Assembly: GCF_035975855.1 (NCBI RefSeq)
Contig: NZ_CP109055.1
Location: 9,424,001-9,488,000, forward strand
Length of the DNA: 64,000 nucleotides
Reading direction: 5' to 3'
Source: Streptomyces sp. NBC_01304
GTDB lineage: Bacteria > Actinomycetota > Actinomycetes > Streptomycetales > Streptomycetaceae
Part shown: piece by piece, positions 9,117-16,688 of the stretch
Layout: every line of letters begins with the position of its first letter
Position numbering within the stretch: the stretch's first letter is position 1
The notes under the pieces: generated by a model
What the model was told of the DNA's origin: nothing
The model's database searches: none
The model's input: only the letters and a program-made list of their open reading frames with translations
Translations under genes and position numbers: made by a program

Positions 9117-9146
9117 GCGGCCCGGCGGCTGATGCCACCGGGCCGC
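9117..9146. terminator. Terminator-like hairpin between convergent genes
   Basis: A nine-base stem (GCGGCCCGG with CCGGGCCGC) and a 12-base loop sit between the stop at 9097 on the plus strand and the stop at 9165 on the minus strand. It could end both transcripts. Confidence 0.55.
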
Positions 9147-9164
9147 ACTCTGTTTCACGTCGCC

Positions 9165-9734
9165 TCAGACGCGGTTGATCTGCTTGAGCATCCGCTTGCC
9201 CGCTTCACGGGCAGCGGCCAGATCGTCCTCGGCCTCGGCGAGCCTGGCCTTGAGATCGTCGCGGTCGGCGCGTATCTCGTCGCGTTCCACAGCGAGCCGT
9301 TCCACAGCCGTCAGGAGCTCGTTGACCCGCTCGGTCAGCTCCTTGGTCCCGGCCTGGTCGAGCTGGGCGCCCAGCGAGCGCTGGATGGCCTTCTTGAGGC
9401 GGTCACGCTCCTCGCGCAGGGCCTTGTTCTCCTCGCGGATCAGAGCCAGGTCGGTGGCCAGGCTCGCCGCGGAAGGCTCCCGGCCGGCCTGCTTGGTGCG
9501 GCGTTCGGACTTGGTCTGGCTCTTCATGGCGGCCTCGACGTGCTCGCGCACGCCCTCGGCGTAGACGAGCCACCTGGACACCCCGGCCGTGCGGGCGACG
9601 GAGTTGAAGCTGACTGTCTCGCCCCCGGCCTTCATGGCATCCAGGGTGGCCAGCACCTTGGCTCGCTTGGTCTGGCTGTCCTTCTTCCGGCTCTGGCGCA
9701 GGACGTCGCCGGAGGTGCGAGGTTCCTTGCTCAT
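9165..9734 (-). CDS. DUF6262 / TnpC-like protein of a Tn554-type element
   Basis: 189 residues. The N-terminal half has a helix-turn-helix (TVSFNSVARTAGVSRWLVY). The C-terminal half is a long coiled coil (LIREENKALREERDRLKKA, VERLAVERDEIRADRDDLK). This matches the DUF6262/TnpC class encoded after paired tyrosine recombinases in Tn554-like transposons, where TnpC influences transposition. Its ATG overlaps the stop of tnpB by four bases, so the gene set is coupled in the order tnpA, tnpB, tnpC. Confidence 0.75.
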   Translation of the reverse strand: MSKEPRTSGDVLRQSRKKDSQTKRAKVLATLDAMKAGGETVSFNSVARTAGVSRWLVYAEGVREHVEAAMKSQTKSERRTKQAGREPSAASLATDLALIREENKALREERDRLKKAIQRSLGAQLDQAGTKELTERVNELLTAVERLAVERDEIRADRDDLKARLAEAEDDLAAAREAGKRMLKQINRV

Positions 9735-12259
9735 GCCGTGCTCCCGTCGCGTTGGCCGGGAAAGCCCGGCATGCCCAGGGGCACGGCGGAGCCGTGCCCC
9801 TGGGCGGCCCGCACCTTGCGCAGGACCGCCGAGGCCTCCTCGACTTGTCCGCGCTCTTCGGGGCCCATGGCCTCCAGCAGCTTGCGCATCGTGGCGGCGG
9901 TCCCCTTGAACGCCGCGATCTGGTCGTCCAGGTTCTTCACGACGAACTCGTCCACTTCCATCATGACCGCCGTCTCCTTGTCGGCCTTCAGCTTGCGGAC
10001 GTGGTCCTCGATGGCCGGCAGATACGACGGATCAGGCCGGTAGAAGGGGCATGCGGCGCACTGGAAGCGGATCGGGCATGCCTTCCCGCCCGCCTTGACG
10101 TTGGACGGTTCGGTACAGTTGCCGAACGGCACCGCCACCGAGCGTGCCTCGTATGCGGTCGCCGACGCCATCGGCGCGGACCTGCCCCTGCGGTCCACGG
10201 TACGCAGGCGCATCACGTTGACCGCCTCCCGCTTCCGCTTGTGACTGATCCGGTAGTAACGCTGGGTAGTTTGTGCCGATTTGTGATCCATGAGTTCCTG
10301 CAGCACCTCGATCCGCACCCCGGCGTCCGCGTACCGCTGGCAGAACGAGTGCCGGAACGCGTACGGGTAGATCAAGCCGCGGTCGAACGGCACCCGGTTG
10401 CCGTCCCGGCCGAACTCCTCGGACAGCAGGACCGGGATGCTGTCGGCCCACTTGCGGATCATCGCCGAGATCTGTTCGGGCAGCAGGTGACGGAGCTTGC
10501 CGTTCCCCCCGGCAGGCGGGAACAGGAAGTCCTCGCTGCCCGTGGGCAGGTCGAGCGTGTCGCGCACGTCCAGCCAGGTACGGACGGTCGATACGGTGTC
10601 ACGCTCGATCTCGAGTCGCCGGTTCAGGCGACGGCCCTTGCGGTTGTCCCAGACCAACAGCCATTCACCGCCGACGTATTCGAGGCAGTCGGTCCGCAGC
10701 TCGGCGATCTCGTACGGGCGCCGTCCGGTGTCCCGCAGCAGCTCGTAAACCGCGCGGAACATCGCCTGGACCTGCGCGGGCGTCATCTTCCCGTGGGTGA
10801 CCCCTTCACCCAGGAGGTCGGCGTGGTCGTCGAGTTGGTCGATGACGGACTCGGGCAGGGCCTTGCCGACATCGTCCTCGTCGACCTCCTCGGCCTTGAT
10901 GACGTGGCTGGAGTGCCGCGCGAAGCTCGCGGACATGCCGTCCAGGTGCCCCGCGGCCCGGTTGTAGTCGAGGATCTTGAAGAAGAACGACAGCAGAGTG
11001 CCGCGCTGCTTGCTCGACATGGGCTTGCCGTCCAGCTTGGGCAGCACGCGGAAGGTGTCGACCACGGCGTTCATGTCGGCGAACACCAGCCTGGCCGGGT
11101 CCATGCCGCCGCCGGGCCTCAGATCGAGGGCCCGGCCCACGACCTCGCACACCCGCAGGCCCCGCCGGACCTCGGTGGTGTTCGGCTTGGTCTCGGCGAT
11201 CCAGGTGACCAGGATCTGCCGCAGCCAGGGCTGGCGGAGCCTCGTCAGGTCCAGGCCGATCGAGCGCTGGGTGGTGCCTCCCCGCGTGCTCTTGACGCCG
11301 AGTTCGGCCAGGTCGAGCACGTCCCTGCTGGTCGGGTCGACGCCCTCGAAGCGGTCGTATGCCAAGCGCAGGATGCGGTGCGTCTCGCGGATCAGGGCAT
11401 CCACGTTCGCCTGCGTTCCGGCCGGCAACTGCGCAGGTGTCGCGGTGGCGATCGAGTCGGTCTTCTCGGCGAGATGGGAGACCGCCTGCCGCACGGCTGC
11501 CGGGTCGATCTTCTGGCCGCGTTCGTCACGCTGCTGCAGCGCGTACAGCATCTCCAGACGGGCCACCGGATGCAGCGGGGCCAGGGAGAACTGGTGGACG
11601 TTCATGAACGGCGCCTGCTGATCCAGCCACACAGCTGACGGCGCGGACCGCGGCCCTCGGGCGGTGGCCTTCTTCCAGCGGCCCTGGTGTATGCCGCACA
11701 GCCCGAAGGCGGCCCGAGCGTCGTAGCGGCAGCCCGCGACGAGGCAGGACGGCGACGGCGGATACGGCGTCTGCCGCTCGACCCATGCCTCGAGCTCGGA
11801 GCCGGAATCACGCTGCAGATCCTTCTGCCGCAGCGAGCCGTGCGCGTTGCACAGGCCCCACAGGAGCGAATCCCGCGGGCACCGGGCGACACGGCATTCG
11901 GCCCGCTCGCCGGAAATCACCCGATTACGGTCGGGTACGTGGGCGGCCTTGAACTCCTTCAGCCCCACCTCGCCCGCACGGTGGGCTTTCTCGCAGCTGG
12001 CGCAGAGCCCGCGCCGGATACGGGTGAGCGCGTCGCAGGCAGCCACATCGCAGCGGTAGACGGCCGTGCCCGCGTGATGGACATCGCCGGTGAACAGGCG
12101 GGCCTCGCCGTCCCATTCGCCCGCCCGCCAGCCCGGTTCCATCCGCTCTTGCAGCCACGCGGTCCACTCGGTGAGGATCTTCGGCGGCAAAACGCTCGCC
12201 GCCTGGCCGGCGTCCCGCCGTACCTGGTGGAGCGGGACGACATTGCCGGACACCGTCAC
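9731..12259 (-). CDS. Large tyrosine recombinase (TnpB-like) with N-terminal zinc knuckles
   Basis: 842 residues from a GTG at 12259. Three Cys/His clusters lie at about 70-93, 122-140 and 172-191, each of the form CxxxxC...Cxx(C/H) and each likely to bind zinc. The catalytic domain follows: Arg in DTGRRPYEIAEL (about 510), Lys in WDNRKGRR, YAFRHSFCQRYADAG (about 638) and Tyr in TTQRYYRI (about 667). After it comes a Cys-rich segment typical of this family (GNCTEPSNV, ACPIRFQCAACPFYRP). The His of the usual HxxR box is replaced (YAFRH). It is probably co-expressed with the DUF6262 gene, and its start lies close behind tnpA. It is predicted to carry out strand exchange with TnpA at the element ends. 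Confidence 0.85.
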   Translation of the reverse strand: MTVSGNVVPLHQVRRDAGQAASVLPPKILTEWTAWLQERMEPGWRAGEWDGEARLFTGDVHHAGTAVYRCDVAACDALTRIRRGLCASCEKAHRAGEVGLKEFKAAHVPDRNRVISGERAECRVARCPRDSLLWGLCNAHGSLRQKDLQRDSGSELEAWVERQTPYPPSPSCLVAGCRYDARAAFGLCGIHQGRWKKATARGPRSAPSAVWLDQQAPFMNVHQFSLAPLHPVARLEMLYALQQRDERGQKIDPAAVRQAVSHLAEKTDSIATATPAQLPAGTQANVDALIRETHRILRLAYDRFEGVDPTSRDVLDLAELGVKSTRGGTTQRSIGLDLTRLRQPWLRQILVTWIAETKPNTTEVRRGLRVCEVVGRALDLRPGGGMDPARLVFADMNAVVDTFRVLPKLDGKPMSSKQRGTLLSFFFKILDYNRAAGHLDGMSASFARHSSHVIKAEEVDEDDVGKALPESVIDQLDDHADLLGEGVTHGKMTPAQVQAMFRAVYELLRDTGRRPYEIAELRTDCLEYVGGEWLLVWDNRKGRRLNRRLEIERDTVSTVRTWLDVRDTLDLPTGSEDFLFPPAGGNGKLRHLLPEQISAMIRKWADSIPVLLSEEFGRDGNRVPFDRGLIYPYAFRHSFCQRYADAGVRIEVLQELMDHKSAQTTQRYYRISHKRKREAVNVMRLRTVDRRGRSAPMASATAYEARSVAVPFGNCTEPSNVKAGGKACPIRFQCAACPFYRPDPSYLPAIEDHVRKLKADKETAVMMEVDEFVVKNLDDQIAAFKGTAATMRKLLEAMGPEERGQVEEASAVLRKVRAAQGHGSAVPLGMPGFPGQRDGSTA
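9773..9805. repeat. 15-bp perfect inverted repeat inside the tnpB 3' end
   Basis: Arms GCCCAGGGGCACGGC and complement are separated by GGA, within codons for the last residues of TnpB. The architecture resembles the 6538-6572 hairpin. It may have been acquired with the gene tail and could affect mRNA stability between tnpB and tnpC. Confidence 0.6.
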
Positions 12260-12316
12260 GTGCGGGCTTCCTTCCTCTTGGCGGCCACCAGCTTCACGGC
12301 GTCGCGCTTGTCCTGG

Positions 12317-13435
12317 TCAGTTGCGTGTGTAGGGGTCCATCGACGACGGCGACTGGTGCCCAGCCATGTTCTGGGCCACGTCGCGGTCCACCCCTGACCG
12401 AAGCCACCGGGTGATCGCCGAGTGCCGCAGCATGTGCGGCCGGGCACGAAAGCCAGCGCGGGCTGCGAGCCGCTTGAACAGCTCATACGTGCTCGGGTAC
12501 TTCATCGGCTCGCCCAGCGGGGCACGGAACAGGTTCACGAACACCATGTCGCAGCCCTCCGCCTCCTCCACCGCATCGCGCTCAAAGCGGTAGGCGGCGT
12601 ACAACTCCACCGTCTGAGCCTCCACCGGAATCCACCGCGGATAGTGCGACTTGGCATACGCGTTGTTGCTGTTCAGACGCCGCCGCACATGCACATGCGG
12701 GCCCTCAACGCGGCAGCCCAGCAAGGTCGAATCGGGCAGGAAATGCATGTCCTCGCGGCGCAGCCCCAGGCCCTCACCGATGCGCATTCCGGTGACCGCC
12801 AGCAGAGCCACCAGAAAACGGTCGCGGGCGTGCGTCGTGCAGTCGAGAACCTTCTCGATCTGATCGTCGGACAGCCACTCGTAACCCGGCACCGCGACGC
12901 GGTACTTGATCCTGCGGGCCTTGATCGTGCGGTGCTGGCCGTCCTCGCCCGGATCGAACCCGGATGGCGCATAGTGCAGGAACTTCGGCTGCACGAGCTG
13001 ACTCACCACGGTCTGCGGCACCCAGCCCTGAAGCGCGGACCAGGTCAGGAACTCCCCGACCGAGCCCATGATCTTGTTGGCCGTGCCCTTGTCACGAAAG
13101 CGCGGCTCGAGGTTCGGGCGGCGCCCCTTCGGCGGCAGCGGCTCGTCTACCAACCACCGCATCATCGCCATCAGTTGGGCCAGGCTCGGCCGCGTCCAGT
13201 CGACCCCGTTCTCGGCGCAGTGCGACAGGTAAAGGGCGATCCGGCCCGCGTACGTGCGCTGGGTGTTGTAGGCCCGGCCGCCACCCTTGAGTCCCGCCAA
13301 CCACGCGCACGCTTCGGAGTGCAGCTCGAAAGACTCGTCGACCACGACCCACTGCGTAGAGCCATCCCCCGATATGGCCCGCTCAGCCCGGTAGTGCCGG
13401 TACAAGACAGCAGACGTAGCCAACGTGCCTAACAC
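12317..13435 (-). CDS. Tyrosine recombinase (TnpA-like)
   Basis: 372 residues from a GTG at 13435. The N-terminal SAM-like core-binding domain (NTQRTYAGRIALYLSHCAE) precedes the catalytic domain with Arg in TGMRIGEGLGLRRED, HMLRHSAIT (HxxRH) and the nucleophile Tyr in SPSSMDPYTRN, followed at once by the stop. Downstream in another frame, codons for HATDQDKRDAVKLVAAKRK continue as a normal C-terminal tail. A one- or two-base slip in the ACACAC run near 12325 therefore probably trimmed the last 20-25 residues; all catalytic residues survive. It is the first gene of the tnpABC set. A 12-bp inverted repeat lies immediately upstream. Confidence 0.8.
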   Translation of the reverse strand: MLGTLATSAVLYRHYRAERAISGDGSTQWVVVDESFELHSEACAWLAGLKGGGRAYNTQRTYAGRIALYLSHCAENGVDWTRPSLAQLMAMMRWLVDEPLPPKGRRPNLEPRFRDKGTANKIMGSVGEFLTWSALQGWVPQTVVSQLVQPKFLHYAPSGFDPGEDGQHRTIKARRIKYRVAVPGYEWLSDDQIEKVLDCTTHARDRFLVALLAVTGMRIGEGLGLRREDMHFLPDSTLLGCRVEGPHVHVRRRLNSNNAYAKSHYPRWIPVEAQTVELYAAYRFERDAVEEAEGCDMVFVNLFRAPLGEPMKYPSTYELFKRLAARAGFRARPHMLRHSAITRWLRSGVDRDVAQNMAGHQSPSSMDPYTRN

Positions 13436-13448
13436 CCCTTGGATACCA

Positions 13449-13483
13449 GTAAGGCAAGTACAGAACTACCCTACTTGCCTTAC
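13449..13483. repeat. 12-bp inverted repeat at the recombinase end; candidate recombination core or operator
   Basis: GTAAGGCAAGTA (13449-13460) and its perfect complement TACTTGCCTTAC (13472-13483) are separated by 11 bases, 14 bases upstream of the tnpA start. Paired arms with a short spacer are what tyrosine recombinases bind at a core site. One arm overlaps the end of a truncated Nudix gene, as expected if the element ends here. A tnpA operator is the alternative. Confidence 0.5.
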
Positions 13484-13790
13484 ATGCCTGACGTCATTCA
13501 GGAGCCCAAGATAACCATTGAGGTAGCGGTGGAGGGCGCTGGCAGTGGTGTCTACGAAGTCCTCGGGGATAGCGTCGGCGACGACCCACTGGACCTGGGA
13601 GTGCTTACGTGGCTCGCGGTTCTCGGGCTCGCCGGTCCGTTCGCGAGCGGCGAAGACGACGGTGAGGAAGCCGTTGAGTGCCTCAACTCCCCAGGCGCCA
13701 TGGATGATGTGAGCGACGTTCAGGACATCAAGGTTGGGGACGGTGCGGTAACAGTCGCAGGCAAAAGAAGGAGGTCCTCCGTTCCCGGTG
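13466..13790 (-). pseudogene. C-terminal fragment of a Nudix hydrolase
   Basis: The segment reads VLNVAHIIHG, GFLTVVFAARERTGEP, NREPRKHSQVQWV and AIPEDFVDTTASALHRYL, the second half of Nudix hydrolases of the ADP-ribose/8-oxo-dGTP pyrophosphatase type. The Nudix box itself is missing. The N-terminal side is lost into an IS3 fragment near 13800-13860. The C-terminus runs into the inverted repeat at 13472-13483. Confidence 0.5.
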
Positions 13791-13829
13791 TCGGGACGGA
13801 CGCCTTCGATCAGCTTGGGAACTCTCTGC

Positions 13830-13967
13830 CGCACGCACCCACTTGCGCAGCGACTCGGTGTTGCCCCTCAGGTACTTGGCCACCGAGTTGATCGACCGGC
13901 CAGTGGAGGCCACCAGTTCGACCGCGTCCCGCCTAACCCCTTCCGAAAACCGCACTGCACCCACCAC
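13830..13967 (-). pseudogene. IS3-family orfA fragment
   Basis: VRFSEGVRRDAVELVASTG and SVAKYLRGNTESLRKWVR are the helix-turn-helix of IS3-type OrfA. The leucine-zipper half and all of orfB are absent, so only the left end of the element remains. The downstream bases 13985-14030 may retain its terminal sequence. Confidence 0.65.
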
Positions 13968-14668
13968 GACACCTCCGACTCGGATCCCACGATCCGACCC
14001 TTAAGAGATGTCCACAAATAGGGGCAAAACCTACAGCTGGGATTTCCCCAGTTCAAGAAGAAACATCCCATCATGTCGACACGTGGCGTGTCCGCGAGGA
14101 ACTACCAGCGGCAGGCTCGATCATCGCTTGAATGGCGACCCTTTGTTTCCTGTCCTGCCCGTCGGCCCGCACTCTGATGGTCTCGCTCGCCGCTACGTTG
14201 CTGCTCTGCAGTCCTTCCTCTGCCTTCGCGGATGAGAGAGACGACCCCCGCAATCGGCTCGGCCGAGCGGCACGAGACGTCGACGCTCTGTACGAGGCAG
14301 CAGCCCGCGCCACTGCACAATACGAGAAGGCTGACAGGCTGGCCGCCGTGCAGCACACCAGATCCCGACACCTCGCCCAGGACACTGCTCGTGGGACCGC
14401 CCGAATCGCCCTACTGCGTCAGCGGATCGGCGCGACGGCCAGAGAGCAGTACCAGACCGGCGTGCTCGGACCCACTGTCCGGCTGCTGCTCGCGCCATCA
14501 CCACAGGGCTTCCTCAACAACCTTCAGCTAATCCGGTCCGGGGAACGGAGTGCCCTCGCCACGTACCGCGTGATGCGGGCTGAGGTGTCAAAACTGCGAA
14601 CCGCGCAACTAAGGGCTGTCCCGTTTAACCATGTGAGCTGGGACGTTGACTGACGGTACGGTCGTTGC

Positions 14669-15100
14669 GTGGAGTCCGAGAAGGTGCCCCAGTGTCCGCT
14701 GCACGGGCCCGGCGAACGTCCTGAAACCCTGGTCGGGCGGCGACTGGTGAGCGTCTTCGCCGCGTGGCATTGGAGCGCAGACGAGGCAGCGGAAGATCCG
14801 CTGGACGTGTGGCTGATCGACGACCAAGGCAGCTCCGTGCACATCACCACCGGCTCGGACGGGTGCCTGGTCGTGGAACCCTCAAGCCCGCACGAGGGAT
14901 ACGACATGGACGGCTGGGGGCGCGTCGAGGTAGGTCCGGTTGGTGATCGGACGCCGTTTGCCGCCCGCCTCGGGGAAGACGTCCTGGCGGTGAGAGAAGA
15001 GTTCGAGCCCAAGACCGGCCGCATTGCACTCGAGGTCGTCTTCGCCACCGGCCGGGTTCGTTGCGACAGTTGGGCTGGTGACCTCCGCCTTACGGAGTGA
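14669..15100 (+). CDS. Passenger gene of the IS, 143-residue hypothetical protein
   Basis: It starts with GTG at 14669, shortly inside the left IS end. The acidic protein (WHWSADEAAEDPLDVWLID, VHITTGSDGCLVVEPSSP, FATGRVRCDSWAGDLRLTE) appears beta-rich and resembles small Streptomyces hypothetical proteins of unknown role. It has no signal peptide, helix-turn-helix or transposase motif. It is present intact in both IS copies, so it travels with the element. No strong ribosome-binding site is visible. Possible roles are transposition control, immunity or a captured host gene; none can be decided from sequence. Confidence 0.65.
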   Translation: MESEKVPQCPLHGPGERPETLVGRRLVSVFAAWHWSADEAAEDPLDVWLIDDQGSSVHITTGSDGCLVVEPSSPHEGYDMDGWGRVEVGPVGDRTPFAARLGEDVLAVREEFEPKTGRIALEVVFATGRVRCDSWAGDLRLTE

Positions 15101-15145
15101 GGTTTCGCGTCCAGTTTCACCTGGTCACGATGTGATGATCTTGAT

Positions 15146-15913
15146 GTGGCTGGTGTGATCACGGCGTCCGAGCCGTCCTGGATAACCCCCTTCACCGGGC
15201 TGAGCCCGCGCTGCTTCGGCAGGTTGGTGACCGCGCTGCGGCGCGAGGGTGCGGACGCGGTTCGGCGGGGTCGGCCGTGGGGCCTGACGCTGGAGAACCG
15301 GGTGCTGCTCGTGACGGCGTACTGGCGCACGAACTTGACGATGCGCCAACTCGCCCCGCTGTTCGGCGTCTCGAAGTCGGCGGCCGACCGGATCATCGGC
15401 CATCTCGGCCCGCTTCTCGCGCTGCAGCCCAGGAAGCGGTTCGCGAAGGACGCCGTGCTCATCGTGGACGGCACGCTGGTGCCCACCCGCGATCATGCGG
15501 TGGCCGAGCAGTCGAAGAACTATCGCTATTCCACGGCCCATCAGGTCGTCATCGACGCCGATACCCGCCTGGTCGTCGTGGTCGGCCAGCCGCTGCCGGG
15601 CAACCGGCACGACGCCCGCGGCTGGGAGGAATCCGGCGCCAAGGCCGCCGTCGGCAACACCATGACCATCGCCGACGGCGGCTACCAGGGCACCGGACTG
15701 GTCATCCCGCACCGCCGCCGCAAAGGCGAGGAACTCCCTGCATGGAAAGAGGAACACAACCACGCCCACAAACAGGTCCGCGCCCGCGTCGAGCACACCT
15801 TCGCCCGCATGAAGAGCTGGAAGATCCTCCGCGACTGCCGTCTCAAAGGCGACGGCGTCCATCACGCCATGCTCGGCATCGCCCGCCTGCACAACCTCAA
15901 CCTCGCCGGATAA
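15146..15913 (+). CDS. IS5-superfamily DDE transposase (HARBI1-like)
   Basis: 255 residues, intact. An N-terminal helix-turn-helix (NLTMRQLAPLFGVSKSAAD) is followed by the DDE_4-type catalytic core: VDGTLVPT (first Asp), TIADGGYQGTG (second Asp) and VEHTFARMKSWKIL (Glu). It catalyses movement of the surrounding 1368-bp element and is preceded by the passenger gene with 45 bases between them. Its product should be active, consistent with two identical copies. Confidence 0.85.
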   Translation: MAGVITASEPSWITPFTGLSPRCFGRLVTALRREGADAVRRGRPWGLTLENRVLLVTAYWRTNLTMRQLAPLFGVSKSAADRIIGHLGPLLALQPRKRFAKDAVLIVDGTLVPTRDHAVAEQSKNYRYSTAHQVVIDADTRLVVVVGQPLPGNRHDARGWEESGAKAAVGNTMTIADGGYQGTGLVIPHRRRKGEELPAWKEEHNHAHKQVRARVEHTFARMKSWKILRDCRLKGDGVHHAMLGIARLHNLNLAG

Positions 15914-16688
15914 GCGCAGGGGCGGCACCGCGACCAACCCTGCCCTCCGCCGACTCCAAGATCGTTACGGGACAACCCTTAGCCGCAGCGAGGAATCTGA
16001 ACGCCTTGAACGCCACTAGGACACGTCAGGCAGTCGCCAAACGTACGGTAGAGGCCCAACTTCAACGCGCTGAAGCACTGTTGACCCGCCTCGAGCGCGA
16101 GCAAGCCAGGCTCGATGACCACGCGGCGTTGCTGTCCACAGGAAAGGGCTGCGCCCACGCGAAGCCTTCCCACGCAGCGCGTCGTTCACCGAGTTCATGG
16201 GTGGCACCAGTGGCTGCGTATCGACTGTCCGCTCCCTATTCATCTGCTGGCCCTCATTGGAAACGGCGACACACCGGACAGGATTTCGCAGTAGCCGTTG
16301 GTACGGTGGTACGAGCCGTGGGGGCAGGCACCGTGATCTCAGCATCCTGCGGTGACGGATTCGGCCACCAGATGCTCATCCAACACGCAGACGGCTACTA
16401 CTCCCACTACGCGCACCTGTCCATGCTGCACGCGCGAGCCGGCGAGCGCGTCGCAGCCGGACAGCCCATCGCACTGTCTGGCAACTCCGGTAACTCCACA
16501 GGTCCGCACCTGCACTTCGAGATCCGCATCACCCCATACCTGGGCTCGGGCATCGACCCCATTCCCTGGCTGCGCCACCACGGAATCACCCTTTAGCTTG
16601 GCCTTCATCCGTGTGAGTGTCGGATCGGGGCCTGTCAATTTAACGGCCCTGTCTCATATTCGGGATGCTGTTGGTGATCTTCCCTTGG

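Larger units (their letters stand above)
14612..15979. mobile_element. IS5-superfamily element with a passenger gene, copy 1
   Basis: 1368 bp bounded by AGGGCTGTCCCGT and the complement of AGGGTTGTCCCGT, with a TA duplication inside a CTAG target (14610-14611 and 15980-15981). It carries a DDE transposase and an unrelated 143-residue gene in the same orientation. A second copy, apparently identical, is at 36268-37635. Confidence 0.85.
14132..16596 (+). pseudogene. M23-family peptidoglycan peptidase, split by an IS
   Basis: The gene is cut at 14611 by a 1368-bp IS and resumes at 15982. Joining the parts with one TA gives an unbroken frame of 364 residues. The N-terminus has a signal peptide (MVSLAATLLLCSPSSAFA). 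Two coiled-coil segments follow (about 30-160 and 165-215). The C-terminal M23 domain shows HTGQDFAVAVGT (zinc His and Asp) and GPHLHFEIR (HxH). Such exported lysostaphin-type endopeptidases cut cell-wall cross-links. The remaining 5' fragment has no catalytic domain, so the gene is inactive unless the IS leaves precisely. The start at 14132 lacks a strong ribosome site; 14177 is an alternative. Confidence 0.8.

Noticed and set aside
9752..11638. 628-residue plus-strand frame
   Set aside because: Exact antisense of the tyrosine recombinase gene; composition is that of a high-GC shadow frame.
12422..13432. 336-residue plus-strand frame
   Set aside because: Shadow of tnpA on the opposite strand.
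15125..15937. 270-residue antisense frame in the passenger IS, also at 36310-37122
   Set aside because: Duplicated only because the IS is duplicated. It mirrors the transposase and has no protein-like motifs.
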